A DNA stretch of 64,000 nt from Fidelibacterota bacterium (GTDB lineage: Bacteria; Fidelibacterota; Marinisomatia; SCGC-AAA003-L08; TS1B11), in the NCBI GenBank assembly GCA_004124295.1, contig SCKI01000014.1, forward strand, positions 1-64,000, given 5' to 3'. Shown one piece after another: positions 25,609 to 34,796 of this stretch; the first letter of the stretch is position 1, and each line of letters begins with the position of its first letter. Position numbers and translations under genes: made by a program. The notes under the pieces are model-generated. The model was not told the origin of the DNA. It saw only the letters and a list, made by a program, of their open reading frames with translations, and made no database searches.

Positions 25609-27674
25609 GACTGTCGGTCATCATCGTCACCTACAATATCCGCGAGCTGGCCCGGCAGTGCCTGCGGTCGGTCCGGCAGGCCCGTTATGGCGGCGACCTG
25701 GAACTGATCGTGGTCGACAATGCCTCCTACGACGGCACGGCGGACGCCCTGGAAGAGGAGTTTCCCGGCGTCATTCTGATCCGCAACGACCGAAATCTCG
25801 GTTTTGCCGCCGCCGTGAACCAGGGCGTGCTGGCCTCCAGCGGCGAGCAGATCCTCTCCCTGAATCCCGACACCATCATCGAAGAGGAGACCTTGCAGGT
25901 GCTGTCGGACTATCTTACGGCTCACCCGCAGGTGGGCTGCGTGGGGCCGAAGATCCTCAACAGTGACGGCAGCTTTCAGCGGGCCTCCAAGCGTGGCTTT
26001 CCCCGTCCCTGGGCGGCCCTGACCCGGCTGCTCGGTCTGGGATGGCTGTTTCCCCGCAGCCCGCTGTTCGCCCGCTACCACCTCACCTACCTCGATCCCG
26101 ACCAGACCCATACGGTCGATGCGCTGAGCGGTTCCTGCATGCTCATGCCCCGGGCGGTCATGGCGCAGATCGGGCCGCTGGATGAGGATTTCTTCCTCGG
26201 CGGGGACGATCTGGACTACTGCTACCGCATGCATAAGGCCGGTTTTGCTGTCGTTTACCATCCAGAGACGCAGATCATCCACTACAAGGGCGAATCCCGC
26301 CGGGCCGCTCCCTACTACAACACCCGGCTTCACTTCGAGGCGATGCACAAGTTTGCCCGCAAGCACCGCGAGCTGTCCGGAGGCCCCCTCAGCAGGGCCT
26401 TCATCCGGGCCGGCATAATGCTGCTGGCGGCCGTCAGCTATACCCGCACCTATCTGGCGACCCTCTCCTCGCTGATCATCGATGCGCTGGTGATTGGCGC
26501 CGCCTTTGTGGCGATGATTGGCCTGCGCTTCATCCCCGATCCCCGTTTCGATGCGCTGGGTATGCTGCGGCTCTATATTCCGCTGGTGGTCGTCTATACC
26601 CTGCTGTGGCTGGCCATCGGGGCCCTGCTGCAGATCTACGGGCGTTATGTGCTCAGTTACAGCCGGGCCCTGATTGCTTCAGTGGTGGGCTTTTTCGTCA
26701 TCTCCACGCTGACCATGCTCTACGGCCAGATCGCCTACTCCCGGATTGTGCTGGTGGGCGCCTCCGCGCTGGTGGCCCTGGCCTTGCCGGGTTGGCGGCT
26801 GCTGGTCCATCTGCGCCAGGCATCGCACCGGGTGGGGGACAGCTACCGGACACGGCGCCCGTCCCTGTTTTCCCGCCGGGCGGTGATTCTCGGCGCCGGT
26901 GCCGAGGGCCGAAGAATCGCCGGCTTACTGCTGCTGCGCCCGGACATCGGCATGGACCTGCTCGGTTTTGTCGATCAGACCCCCCCGGCCGATAGCGCCA
27001 CGCTGCCGCTCCCGTTTCTGGGCACCACCAGCGAACTCCGGCAGCTCCACCGGGCCCACCGTTTCCAGGAAATCGTCGTGGCCCAGGGCAGCTTCTCCAG
27101 CCGCCGGATTATGCGGATTCTCGAGGCCACCTGCGATCTGGGTCTGCTGTTCCGGATGGTGCCCGATGATGATGAGGTGATGCTGGGCAAGGCCAACATC
27201 GAGCATATCGGCAACCTGCCCTTCGTGAGCGTGGAGGCGACCCTCTATCATCGCTTCCACCTGCTGTCCAAACGCAGTTTCGATGCCCTCGCCGCCAGCC
27301 TGGCCCTGCTGCTGCTGCTGCCGGCCTGGCCCTTTTTGCTGGCCCTGTATGGGGTGCAGCGGCAGACCATCTGGAATGTCGGCGGGAAAACCAGCACTAT
27401 CCGGCTGCTGCGCCGGGGGCCGGCCGCCGTGCGCAGGCTGCCCCTGCTCTGGTCCATTCTGAAAGGGGACATGAGCTTTGTCGGCGCGGAGGTGCTGGGG
27501 TCGGATGAGGATGATCCCCAGTTGCTGTTCAAGCCGGGCATCACCGGCCTGGCCCAACTGCGCCGCTTCTCCGGCGATGCGGCTGCCACGCGCAGCTACC
27601 AGCACTACTATCTGCAGCATCAATCGCTCACTTTTGACCTGGAAGTGATCATGAATTCGCTGCTCCGGGGCTGA
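25605..27674 (+). CDS. Fused GT2 glycosyltransferase and polyprenyl glycosylphosphotransferase
   Basis: 689 residues. Residues 1-260 are a rhamnosyltransferase-like GT2 (SVIIVTYN, VVDNASYDGT, SLNPDT as the metal motif, FFLGGDDLDYCYR). Residues 268-402 hold four to five membrane helices. Residues 424-540 are a Rossmann CoA-binding-like domain (AVILGAGAEGRRIAG). Residues 553-689 match the bacterial sugar transferase end (KRSFDALAAS, LLWSILKGDMSFVGA, FKPGITGLAQL). The central catalytic stretch between the membrane re-entrant helix and LLWSILKGD is shortened and lacks the usual RxGxxGxxF and KFRSM segments, so the transferase half may be inactive. ATG 25605 overlaps the upstream stop. Confidence 0.8.
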   Translation: MRLSVIIVTYNIRELARQCLRSVRQARYGGDLELIVVDNASYDGTADALEEEFPGVILIRNDRNLGFAAAVNQGVLASSGEQILSLNPDTIIEEETLQVLSDYLTAHPQVGCVGPKILNSDGSFQRASKRGFPRPWAALTRLLGLGWLFPRSPLFARYHLTYLDPDQTHTVDALSGSCMLMPRAVMAQIGPLDEDFFLGGDDLDYCYRMHKAGFAVVYHPETQIIHYKGESRRAAPYYNTRLHFEAMHKFARKHRELSGGPLSRAFIRAGIMLLAAVSYTRTYLATLSSLIIDALVIGAAFVAMIGLRFIPDPRFDALGMLRLYIPLVVVYTLLWLAIGALLQIYGRYVLSYSRALIASVVGFFVISTLTMLYGQIAYSRIVLVGASALVALALPGWRLLVHLRQASHRVGDSYRTRRPSLFSRRAVILGAGAEGRRIAGLLLLRPDIGMDLLGFVDQTPPADSATLPLPFLGTTSELRQLHRAHRFQEIVVAQGSFSSRRIMRILEATCDLGLLFRMVPDDDEVMLGKANIEHIGNLPFVSVEATLYHRFHLLSKRSFDALAASLALLLLLPAWPFLLALYGVQRQTIWNVGGKTSTIRLLRRGPAAVRRLPLLWSILKGDMSFVGAEVLGSDEDDPQLLFKPGITGLAQLRRFSGDAAATRSYQHYYLQHQSLTFDLEVIMNSLLRG

Positions 27675-27727
27675 ATGTTATCCACTGGCATATTTCCCCG
27701 ATAAGGTGATAACCTTCAGACGGAACC

Positions 27728-28684
27728 ATGGCAAAGTATATACTTGATTTCGAGAAGCCCCTGCGGGAGCTGGAGGTGCAGATCGAGGCGGTCAAGATGT
27801 CGGCCCTCGAAAAGGGCATGGACATGTCCAAGGAGATCGGCAGCCTCGAGAACAAGCTGGAAAAGGCTGCGGCGGATTTCTACAAGAACCTCTCCCGCTG
27901 GCAGCGGGTCCAGATGGCCCGCCATCCGGAGCGGCCCTATACCCTCGATTATATCCACAAGATCACCTCGTCCTGGTTCGAACTCCACGGCGACCGCCAC
28001 TATGCCGACGATCAGGCGGTGGTCACCGGGCTGGCGACGATGGATGACCAAAGGGTGGTGATTATCGGCCAGCAGAAGGGGCGCGGGACCCGGGAGAACC
28101 TGCGGCGCAACTTCGGCATGCCCAATCCCGAGGGTTACCGCAAAGCTTCGCGGGTCATGGGACTGGCGGCCAAGTTCGGCCTGCCGGTGATCTCCTTCAT
28201 CGATACGCCCGGCGCCTATCCCGGCATCGGCGCAGAGGAGCGCGGCCAGGCCGAGGCCATCGCCCGCAACCTGATGATGATGTCGACCTTGCCGGTGCCG
28301 ATCATCGTTATCGTCATCGGCGAGGGGGCCTCCGGCGGCGCTCTGGGCATGGGGGTGGGCGACCGGCTCCTGATGCTGGAAAACACCTGGTTTTCCGTTA
28401 TCAGCCCCGAAGGGAGCGCTTCGATCCTCTACCGCGATGCAGGGATGGCCCGGGATGCGGCCGATGCCATGCGGGTGGCGCCCAGCGACCTGGTGGAGAT
28501 GGGTATCTGTGACCGCATCCTGCCCGAACCTACGGGTGGCGCCCACCGGGACGCAGATGTCACGGCCGGCACCGTGAAGGCGGCCCTTTTGGAGACCTTG
28601 GCCGAATTGGTGGATATGCCCCCGGATGAGCTGGTTGAGGCCCGCATCAAGCGCTACGAGCAGATGGGCCAGTGGGCCGAATAG
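27728..28684 (+). CDS. accA: Acetyl-CoA carboxylase carboxyltransferase subunit alpha
   Basis: 318 residues, standard AccA length. The N-terminal LDFEKPLRELEVQIEAVK helix, RHPERPYTLDYI, the FGMPNPEGYRKASRVM segment and the SFIDTPGAYPGIGAEERGQ and GEGASGGALGMGVGD oxyanion-hole segments are all classical. It joins AccD to make malonyl-CoA for fatty acid synthesis; accD is not in the window. A short inverted repeat AAGGTgataACCTT lies 15 bp before the ATG. The GTG of the thioesterase gene overlaps the 3' end. Confidence 0.95.
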   Translation: MAKYILDFEKPLRELEVQIEAVKMSALEKGMDMSKEIGSLENKLEKAAADFYKNLSRWQRVQMARHPERPYTLDYIHKITSSWFELHGDRHYADDQAVVTGLATMDDQRVVIIGQQKGRGTRENLRRNFGMPNPEGYRKASRVMGLAAKFGLPVISFIDTPGAYPGIGAEERGQAEAIARNLMMMSTLPVPIIVIVIGEGASGGALGMGVGDRLLMLENTWFSVISPEGSASILYRDAGMARDAADAMRVAPSDLVEMGICDRILPEPTGGAHRDADVTAGTVKAALLETLAELVDMPPDELVEARIKRYEQMGQWAE

Positions 28685-29121
28685 ACCTCTCCCATCGCCA
28701 CCGGGTGCGGGTCATCTATGCCCACACCGACCGGATGAACACCGTCTATTACAGCCGCTACTTCGAGTATTTTGAGGCCGCCCGCAGCGCTCTGCTACGG
28801 CGCATCGAGGCCCCTTACGCCGAATTGGAGAAAGCGGGCTATATGCTGCCCGTGGTGGAGAGCCACTGCCGCTATCACCGGGCCGCCACTTTCGAGGATA
28901 CCCTGGTCATTGAGACCCGCATTGATGAGGAGCCGAAGGCAAAAATCCGCCTCGATTACAGCGTGCTCAAGGAGGGCGAAGAGGCCCCCGTGGCCACCGG
29001 CTATACGATCCACTCCTTCGTCGATGCCAGCTTTCGTCCCGTGCGCGCGCCGGCGCCGTTCATGGAGGCGCTGCGCCGCCATGCCGGCCAGCATTACGAT
29101 GAGGAGCCGCTGCCGCTGTGA
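28672..29121 (+). CDS. YbgC-like 4-hydroxybenzoyl-CoA thioesterase family protein
   Basis: 149 residues, hot-dog fold. The opening YAHTDRMNTVYYSRYFEYFEAARS carries the catalytic Asp of the 4HBT/YbgC family (consensus YxDTDxxGxVYxxxYxxxFExAR). GTG 28672 overlaps accA by 13 bp, and its own stop overlaps the next GTG as GTGA, so the three genes form one translationally linked unit. It probably hydrolyses an acyl-CoA, perhaps a short branched one given the neighbours. Confidence 0.85.
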   Translation: MGRIDLSHRHRVRVIYAHTDRMNTVYYSRYFEYFEAARSALLRRIEAPYAELEKAGYMLPVVESHCRYHRAATFEDTLVIETRIDEEPKAKIRLDYSVLKEGEEAPVATGYTIHSFVDASFRPVRAPAPFMEALRRHAGQHYDEEPLPL

Positions 29122-30761
29122 GCACGATTGGCACACCGGCCAAGAGCTGGCCGAAGCAAGGCCGCAAGGAGCAGCGTGCGGCATTCGGCGAGCTCGCCAA
29201 GGCACTGCGGGCCGATCGCCAGGTGCTGCATCAGGGGGGCGGTGAAAAGGCCGTCAAACGGCAGCACGGCAAAGGCCGCCTGACGGCACGGGAGCGGATC
29301 GAGCGGCTCCGGGATCCGGGCACCGGTCTGCTGGAACTGGGGCTGTTTGCCGCCTGGGAGATGTATACCGATATGGGCTCACCAGCCTCGGCGGGGGTGC
29401 TTACCGGCGTCATCACCGTGGCCGGCCACGATTGCGTGGTGGTGGCCAACGACGCCACCGTGAAAGCAGGGGCCTACTTTGAGGTGACCCTGAAGAAGCA
29501 TCTCCGGGCCCAGCGGATCGCCCTGGAAAACGACCTGCCCATCATCTACCTGGTCGACTCGGCGGGCGTTTTTCTCCCGCTGCAGGATCAGGTATTCCCC
29601 GATGAAGCCCATTTCGGGCGCATTTTCTTCAACAATGCCCGCATGTCGGCCCTGGGGATACCGCAGATTGCGGCGGTGATGGGTCCCTGTGTGGCCGGGG
29701 GGGCCTATCTGCCGGTGATGTGCGACAAGTATATCATGGTGGAGGGGGCCTACATGTTTCTGGCCGGCCCGGCCCTGGTGAAGGCGGCCATCGGCCAGGA
29801 AGTGGAGGCCGAAGTGCTCGGCGGGGCCACCACCCACAGCGCCATCTCAGGTACGGCCGACTACCACGAGAAAACCGACCAGGATGCGCTGGAACGGATC
29901 CGGGCCATCATGGCGACCATGAACCGGCCCCCGGCACGGGCCTTCGACCGGAAAGCGCCGGTCGAGCCAAAACTGCCGGTGGCGGACCTGGCGGACGTCA
30001 TCTATCCCCCGGAATCGTCATATGACATCAAGGAGTTGCTGGCCCGGCTCCTGGATGGCAGCCATTTTGACGAGTACAAGGCCACCTATGGCAAGTCGCT
30101 GGTCTGCGGTACCGGCCGCCTGGGAGGCTACAGCATCGGTATCGTGGCCAACCAGAAGCTCACCACCCGCACGGCGGAGGGGGCCATGCAGATGGGCAGC
30201 GTGATCTATTCGGATTCTGCCGACAAGGCGGCCCGCTTCGTGATGAACTGCAACCAGGACCGCATACCGCTGCTGTTCATCCAGGATGTGAACGGCTTTA
30301 TGGTGGGCCGGGACGCCGAATGGGGCGGCATCGCCAAGGATGGGGCCAAGCTGGTCAATGCGGTGGCCAACTCGGTGGTCCCGAAACTAACCCTGGTGAT
30401 AGGGGGCAGCTACGGCGCCGGCAACTATGCCCTCAGCGGACGGGCCTACGAGCCCCGGTTCATGTTTGCCTGGCCCACGGCCCGCATCGCCGTGATGGGC
30501 GGGGCCCAGGCCGCCAACACCCTGGCGGACATTCGGCTGGCCCGGATGGAGAGTCCCAGCGCTGAGGACCGGCAAAAGATTGTGGCCGAGGTAGAGGCCA
30601 TCTACCGGGTCCAGTCGAACCCCCGCTACGCCGCCGCCCGCCTGTGGGTAGACGAGATCATCCTGCCTGAGGAGACCCGGGCGGTGCTGATCCGCTGCCT
30701 CGAACTGGTCGACCACCAGATGAAAATGCCGGCCCCACGATTCGGGGTCCTGCAGGTCTAG
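29118..30761 (+). CDS. Acyl-CoA carboxylase carboxyltransferase (beta) subunit, MCC-like
   Basis: 547 residues. Two crotonase-like halves are present: the N-half has SAGVFLPLQDQVFPDE and MGPCVAGGAYLPVMCDK, the C-half has FIQDVNGFMVG and GGSYGAGNYALSGRAYEPRF. The length and the NYALSGRAYEPRFMFAWP stretch fit methylcrotonyl- or geranyl-CoA carboxylase beta best, rather than propionyl-CoA carboxylase. A leucine or acyclic-terpene pathway is supported by atuA and an enoyl-CoA hydratase downstream. The biotin-carrying alpha subunit is not in this window. Confidence 0.88.
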   Translation: MSTIGTPAKSWPKQGRKEQRAAFGELAKALRADRQVLHQGGGEKAVKRQHGKGRLTARERIERLRDPGTGLLELGLFAAWEMYTDMGSPASAGVLTGVITVAGHDCVVVANDATVKAGAYFEVTLKKHLRAQRIALENDLPIIYLVDSAGVFLPLQDQVFPDEAHFGRIFFNNARMSALGIPQIAAVMGPCVAGGAYLPVMCDKYIMVEGAYMFLAGPALVKAAIGQEVEAEVLGGATTHSAISGTADYHEKTDQDALERIRAIMATMNRPPARAFDRKAPVEPKLPVADLADVIYPPESSYDIKELLARLLDGSHFDEYKATYGKSLVCGTGRLGGYSIGIVANQKLTTRTAEGAMQMGSVIYSDSADKAARFVMNCNQDRIPLLFIQDVNGFMVGRDAEWGGIAKDGAKLVNAVANSVVPKLTLVIGGSYGAGNYALSGRAYEPRFMFAWPTARIAVMGGAQAANTLADIRLARMESPSAEDRQKIVAEVEAIYRVQSNPRYAAARLWVDEIILPEETRAVLIRCLELVDHQMKMPAPRFGVLQV

Positions 30762-30765
30762 CCCG

Positions 30766-32169
30766 ATGGCTTCCCGCGCGTTCGGGCGATCTTCCCTCGT
30801 TCTCAGCCTGGCCCTGCTGCCCGCCATGCTGGCCGGCCAGGCACGCAGCTTTTCCATTGAACCGATCAGCTTCGCCATCTACCGCAGCACGGGCGGCCTC
30901 TGGACCAGCCGGAGTATCCCGGTCACACTTATCGGCTTCGGGATCCGGGGGGAGGCCAGCGCAGGCAGGCTGAAGGTTGTCACCGAAGCCATTGCGACCC
31001 AATTCCTGGGGATATCAACGGTTCCCCAACCGTTCTCGCCGGAGCACGGCTTCTCATGGCAGATCACCACCACCGATACATTGGCGGAGTTCACCTCCGA
31101 TTACACCAGCATGCGGCTCACCTATAGCCTCGGTATAGGAACCCTGTTTGCCGGCAAGTTTGCCCTGCAGTGGGGACCCGGCCAGCATTCGCTTTTCCTC
31201 TCTGAAAAATCGCCCACCTACCCCCAGTTCGGATTCGAGTGGCCGTTGACCAGCCGGTTGCGGTTCATCTATTTCCACGGCGAACTGTTCAGCGGTATCC
31301 GTCAAAGCAGCGATGGCGATGCCGGCCAAAGCAGTCCGCAGAAGCTCTATGTGGAACGCTATATTGCCGCCCACCGGCTCGAATGGCGGCCTACGGACCG
31401 GCTAATCCTGTCCTTTAACGAAGCGGTGGTCTACGGCGGCAAGAAAGTGGAGACCATGTACCTGCTGCCGTTCATCTTCTATTTTTCCGCCGAGCACTAT
31501 CTCGGTGACGCCGACAACGTCCAGATCCAGCTCGACGCCTCTTGGCGAGCCCGGCCCGGCCTGACCCTTTACGGTGTCTGGTTCATCGATGATTGGGCGA
31601 TCCTCACAACTTTCAACCGGGAGGAGAATCAGAACCACTTCGGCTGGCAGGGCGGGCTGGTCTGGAAGGATCTGGCCCTGGCTGGTGACCAGCTGAAACT
31701 GGAGGCCAGTTGGACCGATGCCCGTATTTACCGGCATATTTACAGCGCCAACGATTACGCCAACAGGGGCTATCCCCTCGGTCACTGGACCGGCGCCCAC
31801 GCCGAGGCGGTGCAGGGGCTCTACCGGGTGCCCTGGGGCAAATGGCACTTCCAGGCAACCTATACCTATGCCCGGCGCGGTCCTTTGACCGCCGCCATGC
31901 TGGTGCGGCAATACCAGGGCCAACCACCCCCGATCCGCTTCGATCCGGCCAGCGAAACCTATTATCACTATGCGCTCTACGCCTATCGGCAACTGAAAGG
32001 GAAACTGTGGTTTGAGGCTGGATTGGGCTATCTGACCTGGCGGAATGCCGGGTTTCGGCCGGCCCAGCCGCTGCTGGCCGGTCGCGATGTGGACAAACTG
32101 TCCTTTAACACCGGCATCTACTATAATTTCAGCCTGCCGGGATATCCCTTCACAAAGGCCCTGAAATAA
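30766..32169 (+). CDS. Wzi-like capsule-assembly outer-membrane protein
   Basis: 467 residues. A signal peptide (LVLSLALLPAMLAGQA) precedes a beta-barrel with the pattern of Wzi-family proteins: FALQWGPGQHSLFLS near residue 125, the FGFEWPLTSRLRF strand, an ERYIAAHRLEWRP strand and YLLPFIFYFSAEHY. Wzi anchors capsule polysaccharide at the cell surface. No capsule synthesis genes adjoin it apart from the glycosyltransferases at 24.8-27.7 kb. It lies 4 bp after the carboxyltransferase stop, an odd place for an envelope gene. Confidence 0.7.
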   Translation: MASRAFGRSSLVLSLALLPAMLAGQARSFSIEPISFAIYRSTGGLWTSRSIPVTLIGFGIRGEASAGRLKVVTEAIATQFLGISTVPQPFSPEHGFSWQITTTDTLAEFTSDYTSMRLTYSLGIGTLFAGKFALQWGPGQHSLFLSEKSPTYPQFGFEWPLTSRLRFIYFHGELFSGIRQSSDGDAGQSSPQKLYVERYIAAHRLEWRPTDRLILSFNEAVVYGGKKVETMYLLPFIFYFSAEHYLGDADNVQIQLDASWRARPGLTLYGVWFIDDWAILTTFNREENQNHFGWQGGLVWKDLALAGDQLKLEASWTDARIYRHIYSANDYANRGYPLGHWTGAHAEAVQGLYRVPWGKWHFQATYTYARRGPLTAAMLVRQYQGQPPPIRFDPASETYYHYALYAYRQLKGKLWFEAGLGYLTWRNAGFRPAQPLLAGRDVDKLSFNTGIYYNFSLPGYPFTKALK

Positions 32170-32213
32170 CGGCCCTGAAATGGCGGTCCTGAAACCAAAA
32201 TGAGCGGCAGCAG

Positions 32214-33572
32214 ATGAAAGAAATCGTCCGTGTCGGCAATGCCCAGGGCTTTTGGGGCGACTCGGTGGATGCCCCCCTGAACATGGTCACCGGCGGACCC
32301 CTGGACTACCTGACTCTCGACTACCTGGCCGAGGTGACCATGTCCATCATGCAGCGGCAGCGGCAGAAGGACCCGGCGGCCGGCTACGCCCGGGACTTCC
32401 CCGAAATGCTCCGGCAGGTGCTGCCGGTGGCCCATGAGCAGGGCATCCGCATCGTGACCAACGCTGCCGGGGTGAATCCGGCGGCCTGTCTGGAAGCCTG
32501 CCGGAAAGTGATTGGAGAACTGGGCCTCACGGGTATCCGCATCGGGGTGGTCTCCGGTGATGACATTATGGCCAACCTCGACAGCCTCCTGGCGGCAGGC
32601 GCCGGCCTGGCCCACATGGAGAGCGGGGAATCCCTCACCACCGTCCGGGAGCAGGTGCTGTCGGCCAACGTCTATCTCGATACCTTCACCATCGCCGAGG
32701 CCCTCGACCAGGGCGCCGATATTGTCCTCACCGGCCGGACCACCGATCCGGGGCTGGTGCTGGGGCCGCTCATTCACGAATTCGGCTGGCAGCGGGACGA
32801 CTGGGACCTGCTGGCCGCCGGCACCGTGGCCGGACATATCCTCGAGTGCGGCGCCCAGAGCACCGGGGGCAACTTTACCCGCTGGCAGGAAGTGCGGGGC
32901 TTTGAGAATATCGGCTACCCCATTGCCGAGGTTGGGGCGGATGGGGCCGTAACCATCACCAAGCATGAGGGCACCGGCGGAATGGTCACCGTGGATACGG
33001 TCTCCGAGCAGCTGCTGTACGAGCTGGGCGCGCCGGAAAACTACATCACGCCGGATGTGGTGGCCGACTTTACCAGCATCCGTCTGGCCCAGGCGGGACC
33101 GGACCGGGTGGCCGTATCGGAGGTCAGGGGGAGCCCGGCCACCGATACGTACAAGGTATCGGTAAACTACAGCAAAGGGTGGAAGGCCACCGGCCAGCTG
33201 ACCATCTCCGGCCCCGATGCCCGGGCCAAGGCCGAAAAGGTGGCCCAGATCATTTTCGGACGGCTGGCGGGGGCCGGGTACCGGTATGCCGATACCTTCA
33301 GTGAGATCATTGGACAGGAACAGAGGGCCGTTGGTGGCGACACGGCCGTAGAACGGGTCGATTCGCTGGTGCTGGTGCTGGGGGTGAAGGATGACGACCG
33401 GGCCAAAGTGGAGCGCTTCGGGAAGGAGCTGGCCCCGGTGATCACCAACGGGCCCCCGGGCATCACCGGATTCGCCGGGGGGCGGCCGAAGGCGCGGGAG
33501 GTGGTGGCCTTCTGGCCGGCGCTGATCGAGAAGGGGCTGGTGGAGGCGAAGGTGGAAGTGGTGGAGGTGTGA
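32214..33572 (+). CDS. atuA: AtuA-family (DUF1446) protein of acyclic terpene/leucine-type catabolism
   Basis: 452 residues. The opening VRVGNAQGFWGDS, IVTNAAGVNPAAC, TGRTTDPGLVLGPL, GAQSTGGNF and the C-terminal GITGFAGGRPKAREV are typical of AtuA. AtuA is required for citronellol/geraniol use in Pseudomonas and is common in branched acyl-CoA gene sets; its exact reaction is unsettled. The small ferredoxin-fold domain that normally follows, fused or adjacent, is here a separate gene at 34796, 1.2 kb away, beyond an inserted membrane gene and toxin-antitoxin pair. Confidence 0.88.
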   Translation: MKEIVRVGNAQGFWGDSVDAPLNMVTGGPLDYLTLDYLAEVTMSIMQRQRQKDPAAGYARDFPEMLRQVLPVAHEQGIRIVTNAAGVNPAACLEACRKVIGELGLTGIRIGVVSGDDIMANLDSLLAAGAGLAHMESGESLTTVREQVLSANVYLDTFTIAEALDQGADIVLTGRTTDPGLVLGPLIHEFGWQRDDWDLLAAGTVAGHILECGAQSTGGNFTRWQEVRGFENIGYPIAEVGADGAVTITKHEGTGGMVTVDTVSEQLLYELGAPENYITPDVVADFTSIRLAQAGPDRVAVSEVRGSPATDTYKVSVNYSKGWKATGQLTISGPDARAKAEKVAQIIFGRLAGAGYRYADTFSEIIGQEQRAVGGDTAVERVDSLVLVLGVKDDDRAKVERFGKELAPVITNGPPGITGFAGGRPKAREVVAFWPALIEKGLVEAKVEVVEV

Positions 33573-33620
33573 GAATGAATGCCAATTATTGCCGGTCACT
33601 TTTTGTAGCATTGATTTCGC

Positions 33621-34112
33621 ATGGAATATGAATGGCAATATTTTCTCAGGGTAGCTGGTGGCTACATCTATTCAGTATTTATCAGTCAATGGCTGATCGT
33701 ACTAATTCTCAAGAAGTTAAGAGATCGAATTAGTGCCCCTCTACGTGGCGAGAACATTGCGATAAATAAAACTCTCGGGCGCCCACTGGGCTGGGTCGAA
33801 AGCGGCCTCTATACTGCCTCATTGCATGCTGACTACTCGCCGTTTATTGCCGTCTGGCTTGCTTTCAAGGTGGCATCGAATTTGCAGGGGTGGCGCAAGG
33901 GCCCCCGTTTTTATATATTCCTTTTAGGAAACGGTCTCTCTATTGCGTATTCATTTGCAGGATGGAAAATCTTTGATGGCTGTTTCCAGCACTCAAATTT
34001 TTTTCCGGCCATCATAGTGCTATTGGGTTCAATCGGGATATATTTGTGGTTGAGGGAGCAAAAGAAAGCACGGTGGCAGGAAGATTTAGATAAGAGGCAA
34101 TGGGGCGATTGA
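33621..34112 (+). CDS. Small membrane protein of unknown function (inserted segment)
   Basis: 163 residues with about three hydrophobic segments: 15-32, 95-112 and 124-144. The sequence is AT-richer than its neighbours. The C-terminus is highly charged (REQKKARWQEDLDKR). No family recognised and no strong ribosome binding site. It starts 48 bp after atuA and precedes the toxin-antitoxin operator, so it probably arrived with that cassette. Confidence 0.6.
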   Translation: MEYEWQYFLRVAGGYIYSVFISQWLIVLILKKLRDRISAPLRGENIAINKTLGRPLGWVESGLYTASLHADYSPFIAVWLAFKVASNLQGWRKGPRFYIFLLGNGLSIAYSFAGWKIFDGCFQHSNFFPAIIVLLGSIGIYLWLREQKKARWQEDLDKRQWGD

Positions 34113-34124
34113 CCGACAAACCCC

Positions 34125-34161
34125 TTGCATTGGACCTGAATATAGACCATATTAAGGTCCA
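34125..34161 (+). promoter_or_regulatory. Toxin-antitoxin promoter with 31-bp palindromic operator
   Basis: A -35 of TTGCAT (34125-34130) and a -10 of CATATT (34148-34153) are 17 bp apart. An inverted repeat spans 34131-34161: left arm TGGACCTGAATATAG, centre A46, right arm mirrored to AGGTCCA, with 13 of 15 base pairs matched. It covers the spacer and the -10, the right place for autorepression by the Phd-ParE complex. The predicted transcript starts near 34160, ahead of ATG 34192. Confidence 0.65.
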
Positions 34162-34191
34162 TAGCATCTGATTCATAGGAATGGAGCGCCC

Positions 34192-34476
34192 ATGAAACCC
34201 AGCGAAAGCATCAAACCGATCAGTTACGTCAAGGCCCATCTGTCGGAGGTCATCAACGAAATTGTCGCTAGCCGCAATCCGGTCATCGTCACCCAGAACG
34301 GAGAACCCAAAGTAGTCGTGCAGGATTTACAGACTTACGAGAGCATCCAGGACAGTCTGGCCATGCTGAAAATCCTGGCGTTGAGCGCCAAGGACCATCA
34401 AGCCGGCCGATTTAAACCAGTTAAACAAGCGTTTGAAGATGTAAGGAAGCGACTTCGTGACCAGGAAGGGTCGTGA
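34192..34476 (+). CDS. Phd/YefM-family antitoxin
   Basis: 94 residues. The N-terminal DNA-binding fold follows Phd/YefM: ISYVKAHLSEVINEI, then the conserved VIVTQNGEPKVVVQDLQTYE. A C-terminal helix (about 70-94) would wrap the toxin. GGAATGGAG precedes the ATG. The toxin GTG overlaps its stop by 4 bp, and the palindrome upstream is a good autorepression site. Confidence 0.9.
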   Translation: MKPSESIKPISYVKAHLSEVINEIVASRNPVIVTQNGEPKVVVQDLQTYESIQDSLAMLKILALSAKDHQAGRFKPVKQAFEDVRKRLRDQEGS

Positions 34477-34796
34477 CATATGCGGTCCATCTGATGGCCT
34501 CAGCAGAAGAGGACCTTTATCATCTCCAAAATTATATTGCGGAAGCCGAATCGCGCGAAACGGCGGAAGCGGTAGCCGCCCAGTTGGAAATTCTAAGCCA
34601 AAGCCTTGCTGAGTTCCCTGAAAGAGGACACATCACAGCAGAGCTCAAGGCAATGGATATCATAGATTACCGCGAAGTTCATTATCATTCGTACCGGGTT
34701 ATCTATCGCGTGGATGGCCAGGATGTTTTTATTTACGCCATTCTCGATGGCCGCCGGGACCTCAAGACAATCCTCTACGAAAGGCTGGTCCGCTGA
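34473..34796 (+). CDS. RelE/ParE-superfamily toxin
   Basis: 107 residues. The fold is the small RelE/ParE type: an ASAEEDLYHLQNYIAE helix, a central REVHYHSYRVIYRVD sheet and the closing VFIYAILDGRRDLKTILYERL. The YRVIYR strand fits ParE (gyrase) or RelE (mRNA) toxins; the target cannot be called. The stop codon overlaps the ATG of the next catabolic gene (TGATG), so the toxin and the AtuA partner are translationally coupled. Confidence 0.88.
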   Translation: MTYAVHLMASAEEDLYHLQNYIAEAESRETAEAVAAQLEILSQSLAEFPERGHITAELKAMDIIDYREVHYHSYRVIYRVDGQDVFIYAILDGRRDLKTILYERLVR

